64,000 bases of DNA from Aeromonas rivipollensis (GCF_010974825.1 NZ_JAAILA010000007.1:62001-126000), one strand, 5' to 3'. Positions 24,960 through 33,687 are shown, numbered from the stretch's first letter. Program-made: numbers and translations. The notes: generated by a model not told the origin, from the sequence alone.

Positions 24960-26222
24960 TTAGGCGAGGCCAAACACGCCAAACATCAGGGTGGAGACAG
25001 TTGCAATGGTCAGACCGACCGCGGTTTCGTACGGGATGAGCTTGAGGCGCTCACCCACACCCATGTGGACGCTGCCACCGGTGGCATGGAAGAAGGAGCC
25101 GTGGGGCATGTGGTCAAATACGGTGGCACCGGCATGGATCATGGCGGCCCCCGCCAGACTGCTGATCCCAAGTTCAATCAGGGTGGAGCTGAACACGTTG
25201 GAGGCCACCACAGTGCCGGCCGTGGTCGAGGCGGTCGCGAGCGACATCAGGGCACCTGAGATGGGGGCCAGCAGGTAGGAGGGCAAGCCGGAGGCGGTCA
25301 GGCCGCTGATCAGCACATCCTTCAGACCCGAGTTGGCTATGATGCCCGCCAGGGTACCGGTCCCTAGCAGCATGATGGCCACCGGTGCCATGCGGGCCAG
25401 ACCCGAGACCGCAAACTGGTTCACCTTGCTGAACTTGCCCATCATCAGGGCGCCGACCAGGCCGCCGAGGGGCAGGGCGATGAGGGGATCCACGACTATG
25501 CCGGCCACCGGGCGCAGGGCCAGCAGCAGTATGGCGACCAGGGGGGCGCTGATGGCGGCGAAGAAGCCGGGCAGCTTGCCACCGTCAAAGTTCACCACCT
25601 CGTCGGCCGCGACCTTGCTGCCCCGTTTGTTGAGGCGCTTGGCGAGCCAGTAGGCCATCACCAGACCGAACAGGCCCGGGATGATGCCAGCCGCCATCAC
25701 AGAGGTGAGGGGCAGATGGAAGGCGTCGGACGCGGCTATGGCATTCGGGTTGGGGGACATGACGTTGCCCGCCTTGCCGCCCCCTATCATGGCCAGCAGT
25801 ATGGCGGCCTTGGAGAGATCGGCGCGACGGGCGATGGCGAGCGCTATGGGGGCGACAGTGATGACGGCCACGTCCACGAAGACGCCGACCGCGGTCAGGA
25901 TCAGGGTGGCCAGCGCCAGGGCCAGCAGGGCACGGGTCTCGCCGAGCTTGCGGACTATGGTCTCGGCGATGGTGGTGGCGGCCCCCGATTCGATCAAGAC
26001 GCCTGCCAGCACACCGGCCGCCAGGATCCGCATCACGGCCGTGGTGATCCCCTGGGCGCCGCCGATCATCAGGGCGACGGTCTGGGTCAGGTCGGCGCCG
26101 CCGATCAGGCCACCGGCCAGGGCACCGACTATCATGCCGTAGGCGGGCGGCACCTTCTTCAGAATGAGGAAGATGGCGATGGAGAGCGCAGCGAGAGCAC
26201 CGAGCGCGGATACAGGGATCAT
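24960..26222 (-). CDS. GntP-family permease (probable glycerate/sugar acid transporter)
   Basis: Inner-membrane carboxylate transporter of the GntP family, 420 residues from the ATG at 26222, eight nt after AAGG. A GTG nine nt upstream is the alternative. Hydrophobic throughout, with VPPAYGMIVGALAGGLIGG, GVFVDVAVITVAPIALAIAR, GGGKAGNVMSPNPNAIAASDAF and ASTTAGTVVASNVFSS. Operon partnership with glycerate kinase and nearness to cdaR suggest glycerate or a related sugar acid as substrate. Gluconate is the alternative. Confidence 0.85.
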   Translation of the reverse strand: MIPVSALGALAALSIAIFLILKKVPPAYGMIVGALAGGLIGGADLTQTVALMIGGAQGITTAVMRILAAGVLAGVLIESGAATTIAETIVRKLGETRALLALALATLILTAVGVFVDVAVITVAPIALAIARRADLSKAAILLAMIGGGKAGNVMSPNPNAIAASDAFHLPLTSVMAAGIIPGLFGLVMAYWLAKRLNKRGSKVAADEVVNFDGGKLPGFFAAISAPLVAILLLALRPVAGIVVDPLIALPLGGLVGALMMGKFSKVNQFAVSGLARMAPVAIMLLGTGTLAGIIANSGLKDVLISGLTASGLPSYLLAPISGALMSLATASTTAGTVVASNVFSSTLIELGISSLAGAAMIHAGATVFDHMPHGSFFHATGGSVHMGVGERLKLIPYETAVGLTIATVSTLMFGVFGLA

Positions 26223-26279
26223 GACGGGCACCTTGAGTGGAAGTAAGTGGTGGCCATTATGGTGATCCCCACCCGGAAT

Positions 26280-26301
26280 GCTTTGGCTGAAAAGCCAAAG
26301 C
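26280..26301. other. Perfect hairpin with GAAA loop between cdaR and the permease gene
   Basis: GCTTTGGCT-GAAA-AGCCAAAGC, nine base pairs, in the 119-nt cdaR-permease gap. No T-run follows on either strand, so it is more likely an untranslated-region structure or operator than a terminator. Confidence 0.6.
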
Positions 26302-26323
26302 TTGTGCTTCAGGAGCCTTCTAT

Positions 26324-26341
26324 TTTGTTCATATGAACAAA
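26324..26341. promoter_or_regulatory. 18-bp perfect palindrome abutting the cdaR stop; candidate operator
   Basis: TTTGTTCAT/ATGAACAAA is perfectly symmetric and starts at the base next to the cdaR stop codon, ~100 nt upstream of the permease start. Its size and position suit a dimeric regulator controlling the permease-garK operon. CdaR is the obvious candidate, by context only. Confidence 0.5.
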
Positions 26342-27457
26342 TCAGCCGTCGAGATTAAGCCCGAGATAAAGCAGAAACTTGTCATCTAACTTGTTGAAAT
26401 TTAAGCCAGTTATCTGCTCTATCCGGGTCAGTCGGTAACGCAGGGTATTGGGGTGGATGAAGAGCGTTTCGGCACAGGGATGCAGATCACAATCCTGCAA
26501 GAAATATTGGCGCAGTGTCTTTTGCAGCGTTCCCTTTGCATCCTCCTTTGCCAGCTTGAGCAGGGGGGCCCGCAGCTGATCCGCCTGCCAGGAGTCCGCC
26601 AGGCTCCCGAGCAGCACCGGCAGGCGGTAATCCTCGAAGAAGTAGACCTGCTTGCGCGGTGCCTGGCTCATGCCGCGGCGCAGGGTGTCGCGGGCGGTCT
26701 GGTAGGAGCGCGCCAACCCGCCCGTCCCGCCGAAGTAATCACCCACCCCGATGCGCACCTTGAAATGGGGTATGCGGGCCAGCAGCTGCTTGATGCGGTT
26801 GCGCTCCTGCGCCGATTGCCAGATGCCGTCGCTAAGCTGGGCCGGCTTGAGCACCACTATCTCGTCCAGGCCGTTGATGGCCACCAGATTGTCCCGCTCC
26901 GGATTCTCCAGCAAGTGCACCAGCTCCCGCAGCCGGGCGGGATCGGCCTCCTCCAGCGCCAGCACGGCGACGACGCGAGGCTGGGCCAGATCGAGATCGA
27001 GGAAGCGGGCCGCCTGCAGCAACTGATCGGCCCGCCCCTCGCCGCGGATGAGCTGCAGCACCAGCTCCTCCTTGTGACGCTTGTCCCACTGCAACTGCTC
27101 GGTGAGCGCCGCCTGCTCCAGAATGAGCTCGGCCGTCATCCGCACCAGCTCGGCGTAAGCACGCACTTCCTCCGGATCCCCCGAGATGCCGATGACCCCG
27201 AGCAACTCCCCCTGATAGGCGATGGGCAGGTTGATGCCGGGCCTCACCCCCTTGAGCTGCTGGGCGGTCGCTTCGCTTATTTCCACCACCCGATTCTCGG
27301 TCAGCGCCAGCACGGCCCCCTCGTGACGTTGATGGAGCCGCTCCGGGTTGCCGGAGGCGATGATGAGGCCGCGCTCGTCCATCACGTTGACAGAGAACGA
27401 CAGTATCTTCATCGCCCGGCTCACTATCTGACGGGCAAGGGTGTCATTGAGCTGCAT
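26342..27457 (-). CDS. cdaR: Sugar diacid utilisation regulator CdaR
   Basis: Transcriptional activator of glycerate/galactarate/glucarate genes. 371 residues: N-terminal diacid recognition domain (MQLNDTLARQIVSRAMKILSFSVNVMDERGLIIASG, read in parts; GVRPGINLPIAYQGELLGVIGISGDP), a GGDEF-like middle with RIGVGDYFGG, and the C-terminal PucR helix-turn-helix DLHPCAETLFIHPNTLRYRLTRIEQITGLNF. It lies upstream of the permease-garK operon it probably controls. Its 5' end is duplicated immediately upstream. Confidence 0.93.
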   Translation of the reverse strand: MQLNDTLARQIVSRAMKILSFSVNVMDERGLIIASGNPERLHQRHEGAVLALTENRVVEISEATAQQLKGVRPGINLPIAYQGELLGVIGISGDPEEVRAYAELVRMTAELILEQAALTEQLQWDKRHKEELVLQLIRGEGRADQLLQAARFLDLDLAQPRVVAVLALEEADPARLRELVHLLENPERDNLVAINGLDEIVVLKPAQLSDGIWQSAQERNRIKQLLARIPHFKVRIGVGDYFGGTGGLARSYQTARDTLRRGMSQAPRKQVYFFEDYRLPVLLGSLADSWQADQLRAPLLKLAKEDAKGTLQKTLRQYFLQDCDLHPCAETLFIHPNTLRYRLTRIEQITGLNFNKLDDKFLLYLGLNLDG

Positions 27458-27593
27458 AACATCTCCGGATAGATGGCAGAGGGTTTCCGGAGGCGATGAT
27501 AAGGCCCCTTTCGTCCATCACGTTCACCGAGAACGACAGTATCTTCATCGCCCGGCTCACTATCTGACGAGCAAGGGTGTCATTGAGCTGCAT
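27345..27593. repeat. Tandem duplication of the cdaR 5' end
   Basis: Copies 27345-27457 (authentic) and 27481-27593 (extra) are offset by 136 bp and differ at about 8 of 113 positions. The unit contains the start codon and 38 codons. GGAG-containing ribosome-binding sites precede both ATGs, so the unit extends a little further upstream. Confidence 0.95.
27444..27593 (-). pseudogene. Truncated upstream copy of cdaR (49-residue open frame)
   Basis: With its own TGGAGAGGCA before the ATG, this frame encodes the CdaR N terminus through LIIASGNP, then LPSIRRCYAAQ. It stops at a TGA 14 nt inside cdaR in a different frame. The offset of 136 bp (not a multiple of three) causes the frame change. The product is too short for the diacid-sensing domain. 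Termination inside the start region of cdaR could couple their translation. Confidence 0.7.
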
Positions 27594-27802
27594 TGCCTCT
27601 CCATACCATTCGTTGACAGGGCCCCCGGGTGGTCTGGTTCGGGGGGACAGACCCGTTAAAGATCCCACATCATCAAGACAAGCGCGGGGGGGATCGCTAG
27701 AATAGGCCACTTTACGCTATCTGTGCCCCACCCTGGATCATGGATCCGGCGTCACGCCGCTCCGTGTTGTGGTGGCTCCACCCTTCCGATAGGGACTCCG
27801 CT

Positions 27803-28177
27803 ATGGACTATGAATTTCGCCGCGACCCGTTCGGTGGCTATCGCGCCCGGTTCTCCATGGGCCATGAGGCCATAGGTCAGTGGCTGATCGATGAAGTTGG
27901 CAAGGATGAGGAGACCCTCGACGAGCTCTTCTCCATCATCGACCAGCTCTCCAATCGAACCCGTACGGAGTACAGGCGTCACGGCGGTGACTATTCGCTG
28001 CTGCTCACCCCTGAGGAGGCCGAGGTGAAAGCCAACGTCCTCAATATCGAGCTGGATGAGGATCTTGACGATCTCGCCTACTACGATGATGAGCAGCTGG
28101 CCATGTGCGGACTGGAAGACTTTGCCCAGGTGCTCGGCTCCTGGCGCGCCTTTATCCGCAACGAGGATATGGGCTGA
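27803..28177 (+). CDS. yacL: YacL family protein
   Basis: Small acidic cytoplasmic protein of unknown function. The ATG at 27803 (MDYEFRRDPFGGYRARFSMGHEAIGQWL) gives 124 residues matching E. coli YacL across its length, including YYDDEQLAMCGLEDFAQVLGSWRAFI. The frame is open for 63 nt upstream without family resemblance. It is divergent from cdaR, with 209 nt between the duplicated cdaR start and yacL that hold no other recognisable feature. Confidence 0.88.
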   Translation: MDYEFRRDPFGGYRARFSMGHEAIGQWLIDEVGKDEETLDELFSIIDQLSNRTRTEYRRHGGDYSLLLTPEEAEVKANVLNIELDEDLDDLAYYDDEQLAMCGLEDFAQVLGSWRAFIRNEDMG

Positions 28178-28227
28178 ATACCCACATTTCGGGCGAGCAT
28201 GCCCCTTGCAACCCAACAGGATTGACT

Positions 28228-28524
28228 ATGTCCATTTACGATTTTGATGACGAACTGCCGGAAGACGAAGAACAGGAATCCAGCCAGAAAGCCGCCGTGC
28301 CTGCCAAGAAGAAAGGCAAGCAGGTGATGAATACCCAGGTCAACCTGAGCCCGCGCGATGCCAGCCGCCTGAACGGCCTGCACGTCGAAGCCATCACCAC
28401 CCTGGACGACGTCAGCCTGCCGAAGAACGTCATCTTCAAGGCTGGCCTCATCGCCCTGGGCGAGCTGGAAGCGACCAAACGCGCCGACATCATAGCCCGC
28501 GTCATCGCCGAATCCGGCCGTTAA
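28228..28524 (+). CDS. Conserved hypothetical small protein (possible ribbon-helix-helix)
   Basis: 98 residues from the ATG at 28228. The N terminus is acidic (MSIYDFDDELPEDEEQ), followed by a lysine patch (PAKKKGKQ) and a compact C-terminal segment MNTQVNLSPRDASRLNGLHVEAI...ADIIARVIAESGR. A beta-strand then helix pattern there is reminiscent of ribbon-helix-helix proteins, but I do not recognise the family. It is 50 nt downstream of yacL and shares its terminator, so co-transcription is likely. Confidence 0.65.
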   Translation: MSIYDFDDELPEDEEQESSQKAAVPAKKKGKQVMNTQVNLSPRDASRLNGLHVEAITTLDDVSLPKNVIFKAGLIALGELEATKRADIIARVIAESGR

Positions 28525-28563
28525 TCTGGCTTGGGCCCCTTCATCCGGGCCACCATCTACCCC

Positions 28564-28592
28564 AAAGCCGGAGCCTTTGCTCCGGCTTTTTT
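28564..28592 (+). terminator. Terminator after the yacL gene pair
   Basis: AAAGCCGGAGC / GCTCCGGCTTT stem with a short loop, followed by TTTTTT on the plus strand. Confidence 0.92.
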
Positions 28593-28718
28593 ATTGTCCA
28601 GGCTGGCCAGGACCATCGGCAAGAAGGAGCACGCCAGGGCTCCGACCAGTCCATTGCGCCTTGTGCGAGAGACAGAGGCTGGTTAAGGTGCGCCCCTTGG
28701 AACCCACAAGGAGACTCA

Positions 28719-29549
28719 ATGTTACCACTCCCTGACACCCTCATCTGGCTCGCCCTGGGACTGGCCGTGCTGCTCTGCCTGGCCCGCCAGCAGAGGAGCG
28801 GTCTGATCCTGCTGGGGGTCGCCCTGCTGACCGCCCTCTGGCTGGAACGACTCAGCCCCGTCGCCGCGCTGGTCAGCCTCGCCGGTCTCTTGCTGGCCTG
28901 GCGCACGCCCGGCCTGCACCAACCCTGGCGTGGCGTGGCACTGACGCTGGTGCTGCTGTGGGCCATGGCCCTGACGCTGCACCTGGTGCCTGGCTTTGAC
29001 AACCTCAAGGTGCTGGATCGCGTACAGGCCGGCCCCGCCAGCGTCCCCTTCACCCTCTACCTGAATCTGGACAAGCCGCTCATCTTCTTCGGCCTGCTGC
29101 TGGCCTGGCCCGCCCTGCTCGGCCCGGGTGGCACTATGCGCTGGCGACCGCTGGTCCTGCTCATACTGCCGCTGGCGGCCCTGCTGATCACCGCCTGGCA
29201 ACTGGGGGCCCTCAAGCCCGAAGTGGGGCTGCCCCACTGGTGGTGGCTGTTCGCGTTCAACAACCTGGTGTTCACCTGCGTGGCGGAAGAGGCGCTGTTT
29301 CGCGGCCTCATCCAGCAAGGGGTGGCGAGTCACAGCAAGCCCTGGCTCGGCCTCCTGGTTGCCAGCCTGCTGTTCGGGGCCGCTCACCTGGCCGGTGGTC
29401 CGCTGCTGGTGCTGTTTGCCGCCCTGGCGGGGGCCTGTTATGGCCTGGCATTCCAATTGAGTGGCCGCCTGAGCGTCGCCATACTGCTGCATTTTTTGTT
29501 CAACTTCGCCCACCTGGCCCTGTTCACCTACCCGCTGGCCAGCCGCTAG
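28719..29549 (+). CDS. CPBP-family intramembrane metalloprotease
   Basis: Polytopic membrane protein (276 residues) of the Rce1-like CPBP/Abi family. Metal-binding motifs are present in order: EEALFR at ~190-195, FGAAH at ~220-224 and HFLFN at ~258-262. The N-terminal ~180 residues are hydrophobic helices rich in Leu and Trp. An AAGGAGA ribosome-binding site precedes the ATG. It stands alone between two terminators. Family members process prenylated or bacteriocin-like peptides, but no peptide substrate is nearby. Confidence 0.85.
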   Translation: MLPLPDTLIWLALGLAVLLCLARQQRSGLILLGVALLTALWLERLSPVAALVSLAGLLLAWRTPGLHQPWRGVALTLVLLWAMALTLHLVPGFDNLKVLDRVQAGPASVPFTLYLNLDKPLIFFGLLLAWPALLGPGGTMRWRPLVLLILPLAALLITAWQLGALKPEVGLPHWWWLFAFNNLVFTCVAEEALFRGLIQQGVASHSKPWLGLLVASLLFGAAHLAGGPLLVLFAALAGACYGLAFQLSGRLSVAILLHFLFNFAHLALFTYPLASR

Positions 29550-29580
29550 ATACGGAGGCAGGCTCTCGCCGGATAAAAAA

Positions 29581-29608
29581 ATGCCCCGAACCTGTGGGTT
29601 CGGGGCAT
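29581..29608. terminator. Bidirectional terminator
   Basis: ATGCCCCGAACC-TGTG-GGTTCGGGGCAT, a perfect 12-bp stem. It is preceded by seven A and followed by TTTTC, and serves the convergent CPBP and DUF4426 genes. Confidence 0.93.
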
Positions 29609-29627
29609 TTTCATCGCATCCGGACAG

Positions 29628-30047
29628 CTAGTCGACATAGAAGGTCTGCTGGAAGGTCAGCGTCTGCTGCTGCCCCTCCCCCATGATCTTCAGGGTGAAC
29701 TGGTAGGTGTCCTCGTTCCGGTAGGGCAGCACCGCCAGGTAGTAAATGGAGTCACCCTCCTTCACCTCCTGGAAGCTCAGGGTACGTATGGTGCCGGTGA
29801 GGTTCTTGGCCTCGCCGCTGATGCCCACCGCCTGAGCCACCCCTTGCTTGTTCTGCACCGCAATGTTGACGATGCCGTTGTAGCGGCTGCGCTCCAGGCC
29901 ATAGGCCTTGGCTACCTCAGGGGTGAGGAAGCTGGAGTTGAAGGCGCTGTAGTGAACCTGCCAGGGGCCCAGCTCCTTCATCTGCTCGGCCCGCACCGGC
30001 AGCGTCATCAAAAGCGCCAGCAGGCAGCTCATCCAGACTGTTTTCAT
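29628..30047 (-). CDS. DUF4426 domain secreted protein
   Basis: 139-residue exported protein from the ATG at 30047 (MKTVWMSCLLALLMTLPVRA signal peptide, then EQMKELGPWQVHYSAFNSSFLTPEVAKAYGL). The mature part matches the DUF4426 family seen next to yggT/yggU in Vibrio and Aeromonas. Function unknown. It starts 4 nt after the yggU stop and is probably the last gene of the proC-yggT-yggU transcript. Confidence 0.8.
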   Translation of the reverse strand: MKTVWMSCLLALLMTLPVRAEQMKELGPWQVHYSAFNSSFLTPEVAKAYGLERSRYNGIVNIAVQNKQGVAQAVGISGEAKNLTGTIRTLSFQEVKEGDSIYYLAVLPYRNEDTYQFTLKIMGEGQQQTLTFQQTFYVD

Positions 30048-30051
30048 GATG

Positions 30052-30360
30052 TCATCCTTCTCCTGTTCCACTCTCCAGCAGGGCGGCGATCTCGGCGGGG
30101 ATCTGCCTCGGTGCCTCTATGGCGACCGTCTTGTGCCGTCCCAGCTCCCCCCGCACTATGCGGACCTGCCCCTTGGCCACCTTGCACTGCTTGGCCAGAT
30201 ACTTGATCAGATGGCTGTTCGCCTGACCATCCACCGGCGGCGCCGTGATGGCCACTTTCAGCTCGTCCCCGTGCAAGCCGACGATCTGATCCCGGCTCGC
30301 CTTGGGCTGGATCATCAGATGCAGTATCAGTGCGTCCCCTTCCAGCAGGACGGCTGGCAT
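30052..30360 (-). CDS. yggU: DUF167 family protein YggU
   Basis: Small basic protein, 102 residues, of the UPF0235/DUF167 family: [47 protein letters not shown], with FAKxxxVxKxxVxIxxGxxxRxK-like [21 protein letters not shown]. Its ATG overlaps the yggT stop by one base (TGATG), which implies coupled translation. Function unknown. Confidence 0.9.
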   Translation of the reverse strand: MPAVLLEGDALILHLMIQPKASRDQIVGLHGDELKVAITAPPVDGQANSHLIKYLAKQCKVAKGQVRIVRGELGRHKTVAIEAPRQIPAEIAALLESGTGEG

Positions 30361-30911
30361 CAGATCATCCACCACAGCTGACCGAACAGATCCCCCAACA
30401 GATAGTTTATGGCCTGCAGCGCGATGAAGGCGACCAGCACGGAGAGATCCAGGCCACCCAGCGCCGGCAGTATGCGGCGGATAGGGGCCAGGAAGGGCTC
30501 GGTCAGCTGATGCATCACGTACTCGATGGGGTTGCGGCCCTGGCTGACCCAGCTCAGGATGGCGCGGATCAGCAGCACCCAGAAGATCATCGAGCCCGTC
30601 TTCTTCAGAATGGTAAGCACGGCAAACAGGCTGAGGGTCAGCCAGTCGGTCAGCAGCACGTTCATGCTCTTGAGCAGCGCCAGCTTGGCGAAGGCGATGA
30701 TGAGCGCCAGCAACACCGAGGCCATGTCCAGCCCGCCGAAGCCGGGGATGATGCGGCGCAGCGGGATCACCAGGGGATTGGTCACCTTGACCACCATCTG
30801 GCTCATGGGGTTGTAGAAATCGGCGCGGGCCCACTGCAACCAGACTCGCAGCAGCACCACCATGAGGTAGAGATCAAAAATCGTGTTAATCAAAAAGTAA
30901 GCCGTGTTCAT
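30360..30911 (-). CDS. yggT: YggT family inner membrane protein
   Basis: 183-residue membrane protein with two YggT repeats. Each repeat ends in a [17 protein letters not shown] / [17 protein letters not shown] element followed by hydrophobic helices. Family members sit next to proC and yggS and have been linked to osmotic tolerance and to membrane organisation. It is 23 nt after proC and overlaps yggU. Confidence 0.92.
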   Translation of the reverse strand: MNTAYFLINTIFDLYLMVVLLRVWLQWARADFYNPMSQMVVKVTNPLVIPLRRIIPGFGGLDMASVLLALIIAFAKLALLKSMNVLLTDWLTLSLFAVLTILKKTGSMIFWVLLIRAILSWVSQGRNPIEYVMHQLTEPFLAPIRRILPALGGLDLSVLVAFIALQAINYLLGDLFGQLWWMI

Positions 30912-30934
30912 CCGGGCTCCTTGCTACAAAAGGT

Positions 30935-31762
30935 TCAGAAAAGGGTTTCCATCTCGGCGGCCCGGGTGACGGCCGCCTGCATGGCACGAGCGGTCAGCGG
31001 CTTCAGCCCCTGCTCCTGGAATGTCTTGACGGCTTCGGCCGTGGTGCCGCCCTTGCTGGTGACCTGCTCGCGCAGGACCTGCAGGGATAGCTCGGGGTTC
31101 TGCTCCACCATGGCGGCGGCGCCAAGGGCGGTCTGCTGCACCAGCAGACGGGCCTGCTCGGGAGTGAAGCCCATGGCTTCCGCCTCCTCGGCAATCCCCT
31201 GCATGAACAGGAAGAAGTAGGCCGGGGCACTGCCCGCTGCGGCGATGACGCCGTTGATGCCGCTCTCCTGCGCGACCCAGAGGGTCTTGCCGACGGCCTG
31301 CATCATCTGCTCGGCGAAGTCGCGATCCGCCTGCGCTATGCCGGTCGGGGCATAGAGGCCCGTCATCCCCAATCCCAGCAGGGAAGGAGTATTGGGCATG
31401 GTGCGGATGATGCGGGCATGTCCCCCCGCCATCTCCTGCAACCGCTCGACCTTGATGCCGGCGGCGATGGAGACGAGCAGCTTGCCTTCGAGGGAGCCCA
31501 GCTCGGCCACCAGCGCCTCCAGCATGGCCGCCATCAGCTGGGGTTTGACTGCCAGCACTATGACCTCGGCCTCACGGGCCGCCTCGGCGTTGTTCTGGGT
31601 GATGCGGATGCCGAACTGGTCAGCCAGCTCGTCCAGCTTGGGCCGGCTGGGATTGGCGGCGGTGATCCGCTCGGCCGGATAACCGGCCTGGATCAGACCG
31701 GCAATGATGCTGCGGCTCATGTTTCCCGCCCCGATAAAGGCGAGGGTTCTATGTTGCATCAA
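30935..31762 (-). CDS. proC: Pyrroline-5-carboxylate reductase
   Basis: Last step of proline biosynthesis, NAD(P)H-dependent. 275 residues with the Rossmann start TLAFIGAGNMSRSIIAGLIQAG, VKPQLMAAMLEAL, IIRTMPNTPSLLGLGMTGLY and the C-terminal signature SGINGVIAAAGSAPAYFFLFMQGI, then LREQVTSKGGTTAEAV. It precedes yggT and follows yggS, separated from yggS by 123 nt with a terminator hairpin. Confidence 0.96.
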   Translation of the reverse strand: MMQHRTLAFIGAGNMSRSIIAGLIQAGYPAERITAANPSRPKLDELADQFGIRITQNNAEAAREAEVIVLAVKPQLMAAMLEALVAELGSLEGKLLVSIAAGIKVERLQEMAGGHARIIRTMPNTPSLLGLGMTGLYAPTGIAQADRDFAEQMMQAVGKTLWVAQESGINGVIAAAGSAPAYFFLFMQGIAEEAEAMGFTPEQARLLVQQTALGAAAMVEQNPELSLQVLREQVTSKGGTTAEAVKTFQEQGLKPLTARAMQAAVTRAAEMETLF

Positions 31763-31842
31763 ACACTCCTGTTACTGACATCGCAGCGGATGCCGACCCA
31801 GCCTGTGCGGGCTGACACCGGCATCACACGCGCCTGTTTACC

Positions 31843-31879
31843 TGAAAAAAAGCACGGCCGGGGTGTTTCTCGCCCCGGC
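31843..31879 (-). terminator. Terminator between yggS and proC
   Basis: On the minus strand GCCGGGG / CCCCGGC stem with a 9-nt loop, a few nt, then TTTTTTT. It lies 7 nt past the yggS stop, so proC must have its own promoter or depend on readthrough. Confidence 0.75.
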
Positions 31880-31885
31880 TCTTGC

Positions 31886-32587
31886 TCATGAATAGTCACG
31901 AGCCCCGAAGATGGCGGTGCCGACCCGGACCATGGTGCTGCCATGGGCGACGGCGGCCTCGAGATCCTCGGTCATGCCCATCGAAAGGGTGTCGACGCTC
32001 GGGTATTGTTGCGCAAGCTCGGTGAACAGAGCCTGCATGCGCCGCATCTGCACGGCCAGAACCGCCTCGTCGCTGGTGTGCTCCGGGATCGCCATCAGGC
32101 CACGCAGCACCAGTCGCTCGCTCTGGTCAACCAGGGCGGCCAGCCGGAAAATCTCTTGCTCCGACGTACCGGATTTGCTGCTCTCTCCGCTAATATTGAT
32201 TTGCAGACAGACATTTAGCGGTGCCAACCCGGCTGGACGCTGGTTGTTGAGGCGCTCGATGAGTTTGTCACGATCGACACTTTGCACCCAATCGAATCGC
32301 TCCGCCACCAGCCTGGATTTGTTCGATTGCAGCGGGCCGATAAAGTGCCACTCTATGTCTTGGCAGGCCGCCTGCTCACGCAGGGTATCTATCTTGAGCG
32401 CGGCCTCCTGGGCATAGGATTCGCCAAAGCGGCGCTGACCGGCGGCATAGGCGGCCTGGATGTCTTCAAGCGGTTTGGTCTTGCTGACCGCAAGCAGCTG
32501 GATATGATCGGCGCCACGGCCAACTCGCCTGGCGGCCTGTACAATACGTTCCTTTACCTGAAGCAGGTGCTGGGCAATCTGGCTCAT
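31886..32587 (-). CDS. yggS: Pyridoxal 5'-phosphate homeostasis protein YggS
   Basis: PLP-binding protein of the YggS/PROSC family, 233 residues. It has LLAVSKTKPLEDIQAAYAAGQRRFGESYAQEA with the PLP lysine near residue 36, WHFIGPLQSNKSRLVAERFDWVQSVDR, VCLQINISGESSKSG, LSMGMTEDLEAAVAHGSTMVRVGTAIFG. Divergent from pilT, the standard order in many gammaproteobacteria. Confidence 0.95.
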   Translation of the reverse strand: MSQIAQHLLQVKERIVQAARRVGRGADHIQLLAVSKTKPLEDIQAAYAAGQRRFGESYAQEAALKIDTLREQAACQDIEWHFIGPLQSNKSRLVAERFDWVQSVDRDKLIERLNNQRPAGLAPLNVCLQINISGESSKSGTSEQEIFRLAALVDQSERLVLRGLMAIPEHTSDEAVLAVQMRRMQALFTELAQQYPSVDTLSMGMTEDLEAAVAHGSTMVRVGTAIFGARDYS

Positions 32588-32626
32588 ATTTCGTTCGTGA
32601 TCTTGTGATGGGAGAATAACAAATCT

Positions 32627-33661
32627 ATGGATATCACAGAGTTATTGGCTTTCAGTGTAAAGCATAAGGCCTCGGATCTACACCTCTCGGCCGGGGTTCC
32701 CCCGATGATCAGGGTTGATGGGGAGGTTCGCAAGATCAATTTGCCCGCCCTGGATCACCGTGAAGTGCACGCCCTCATCTACGACATCATGAACGACCAC
32801 CAGCGCAAGGAGCTGGAGGAGAATTTCGAGGTGGACTTCTCCTTCGAGGTGCCCGGCATGGCGCGCTTCCGGGTCAACGCCTTCCAGCAGTCCCGGGGCT
32901 CTGGCGCCGTGTTTCGTACCATACCGAGCACAGTCCTGACCCTGGAAGATCTGGGGGCGCCGGAGATGTTTCGCAAGATAGCGGAGTTTCCCCGCGGCCT
33001 GGTGCTGGTCACGGGCCCGACCGGTTCGGGCAAGTCCACCACGCTCGCGGCCATGGTCGATTACATCAATGACAACTTCCACCACCACATCCTCACCATC
33101 GAGGATCCCATCGAGTTCGTGCACGAGAACAAGCGTTGCCTGGTCAACCAGCGCGAGGTGCATCGCGATACCAAGAGTTTCGCCAACGCCCTGCGCTCGG
33201 CCCTGCGTGAAGATCCGGACATCATACTGGTGGGGGAAATGCGCGATCTGGAGACCATACGCCTGGCCATGACGGCGGCGGAGACGGGCCATCTGGTGTT
33301 CGGCACCCTGCACACCTCGTCGGCAGCCAAAACCATAGACCGTATTATCGACGTCTTCCCCGGCTCGGAGAAGGACATGGTGCGCTCCATGCTCTCCGAA
33401 TCCCTGCGGGCTGTCATCTCCCAGACCCTGCTCAAGCGGATCGGCGGCGGCCGGGTGGCGGCCCACGAGATCATGCTGGGAATCCCGGCGGTGCGAAACC
33501 TGATCCGGGAAGACAAGGTCGCCCAGCTCTACTCCATCATCCAGACCGGGATGACCCACGGCATGCAGACCATGGATCAGAGCCTCAAGCAGCTGGTCAA
33601 CCGGGGCGTGGTTGCCGCCCTGGACGCCAAGGCCAAGGCGGCCGATCCCAACAGCATTTAA
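32627..33661 (+). CDS. pilT: Twitching motility retraction ATPase PilT
   Basis: Hexameric secretion-superfamily ATPase that powers type IV pilus retraction. 344 residues: N-terminal PAS-like domain (MDITELLAFSVKHKASDLHLSAGVPP, read in parts), Walker A GPTGSGKST at ~130, Asp box TIEDPIEFVH, Walker B region DPDIILVGEMRD, His box TLHTSSAAKTIDRIIDVFP and the C-terminal AVRNLIRE motif needed for retraction. pilU follows after 26 nt. Confidence 0.97.
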   Translation: MDITELLAFSVKHKASDLHLSAGVPPMIRVDGEVRKINLPALDHREVHALIYDIMNDHQRKELEENFEVDFSFEVPGMARFRVNAFQQSRGSGAVFRTIPSTVLTLEDLGAPEMFRKIAEFPRGLVLVTGPTGSGKSTTLAAMVDYINDNFHHHILTIEDPIEFVHENKRCLVNQREVHRDTKSFANALRSALREDPDIILVGEMRDLETIRLAMTAAETGHLVFGTLHTSSAAKTIDRIIDVFPGSEKDMVRSMLSESLRAVISQTLLKRIGGGRVAAHEIMLGIPAVRNLIREDKVAQLYSIIQTGMTHGMQTMDQSLKQLVNRGVVAALDAKAKAADPNSI

Positions 33662-33687
33662 GACGTTTTCACACCCAAGGAGTCGCT

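Noticed and set aside
15090..27593. fbpC and cdaR repeats as simple assembly errors
   Set aside because: The copies differ at about 7% of positions and the differences are spread out. A mis-assembly would give identical copies. It remains worth confirming with reads.
27740..27802. Upstream start for yacL
   Set aside because: The extra 21 residues have no similarity to YacL. The ATG at 27803 matches the family start.
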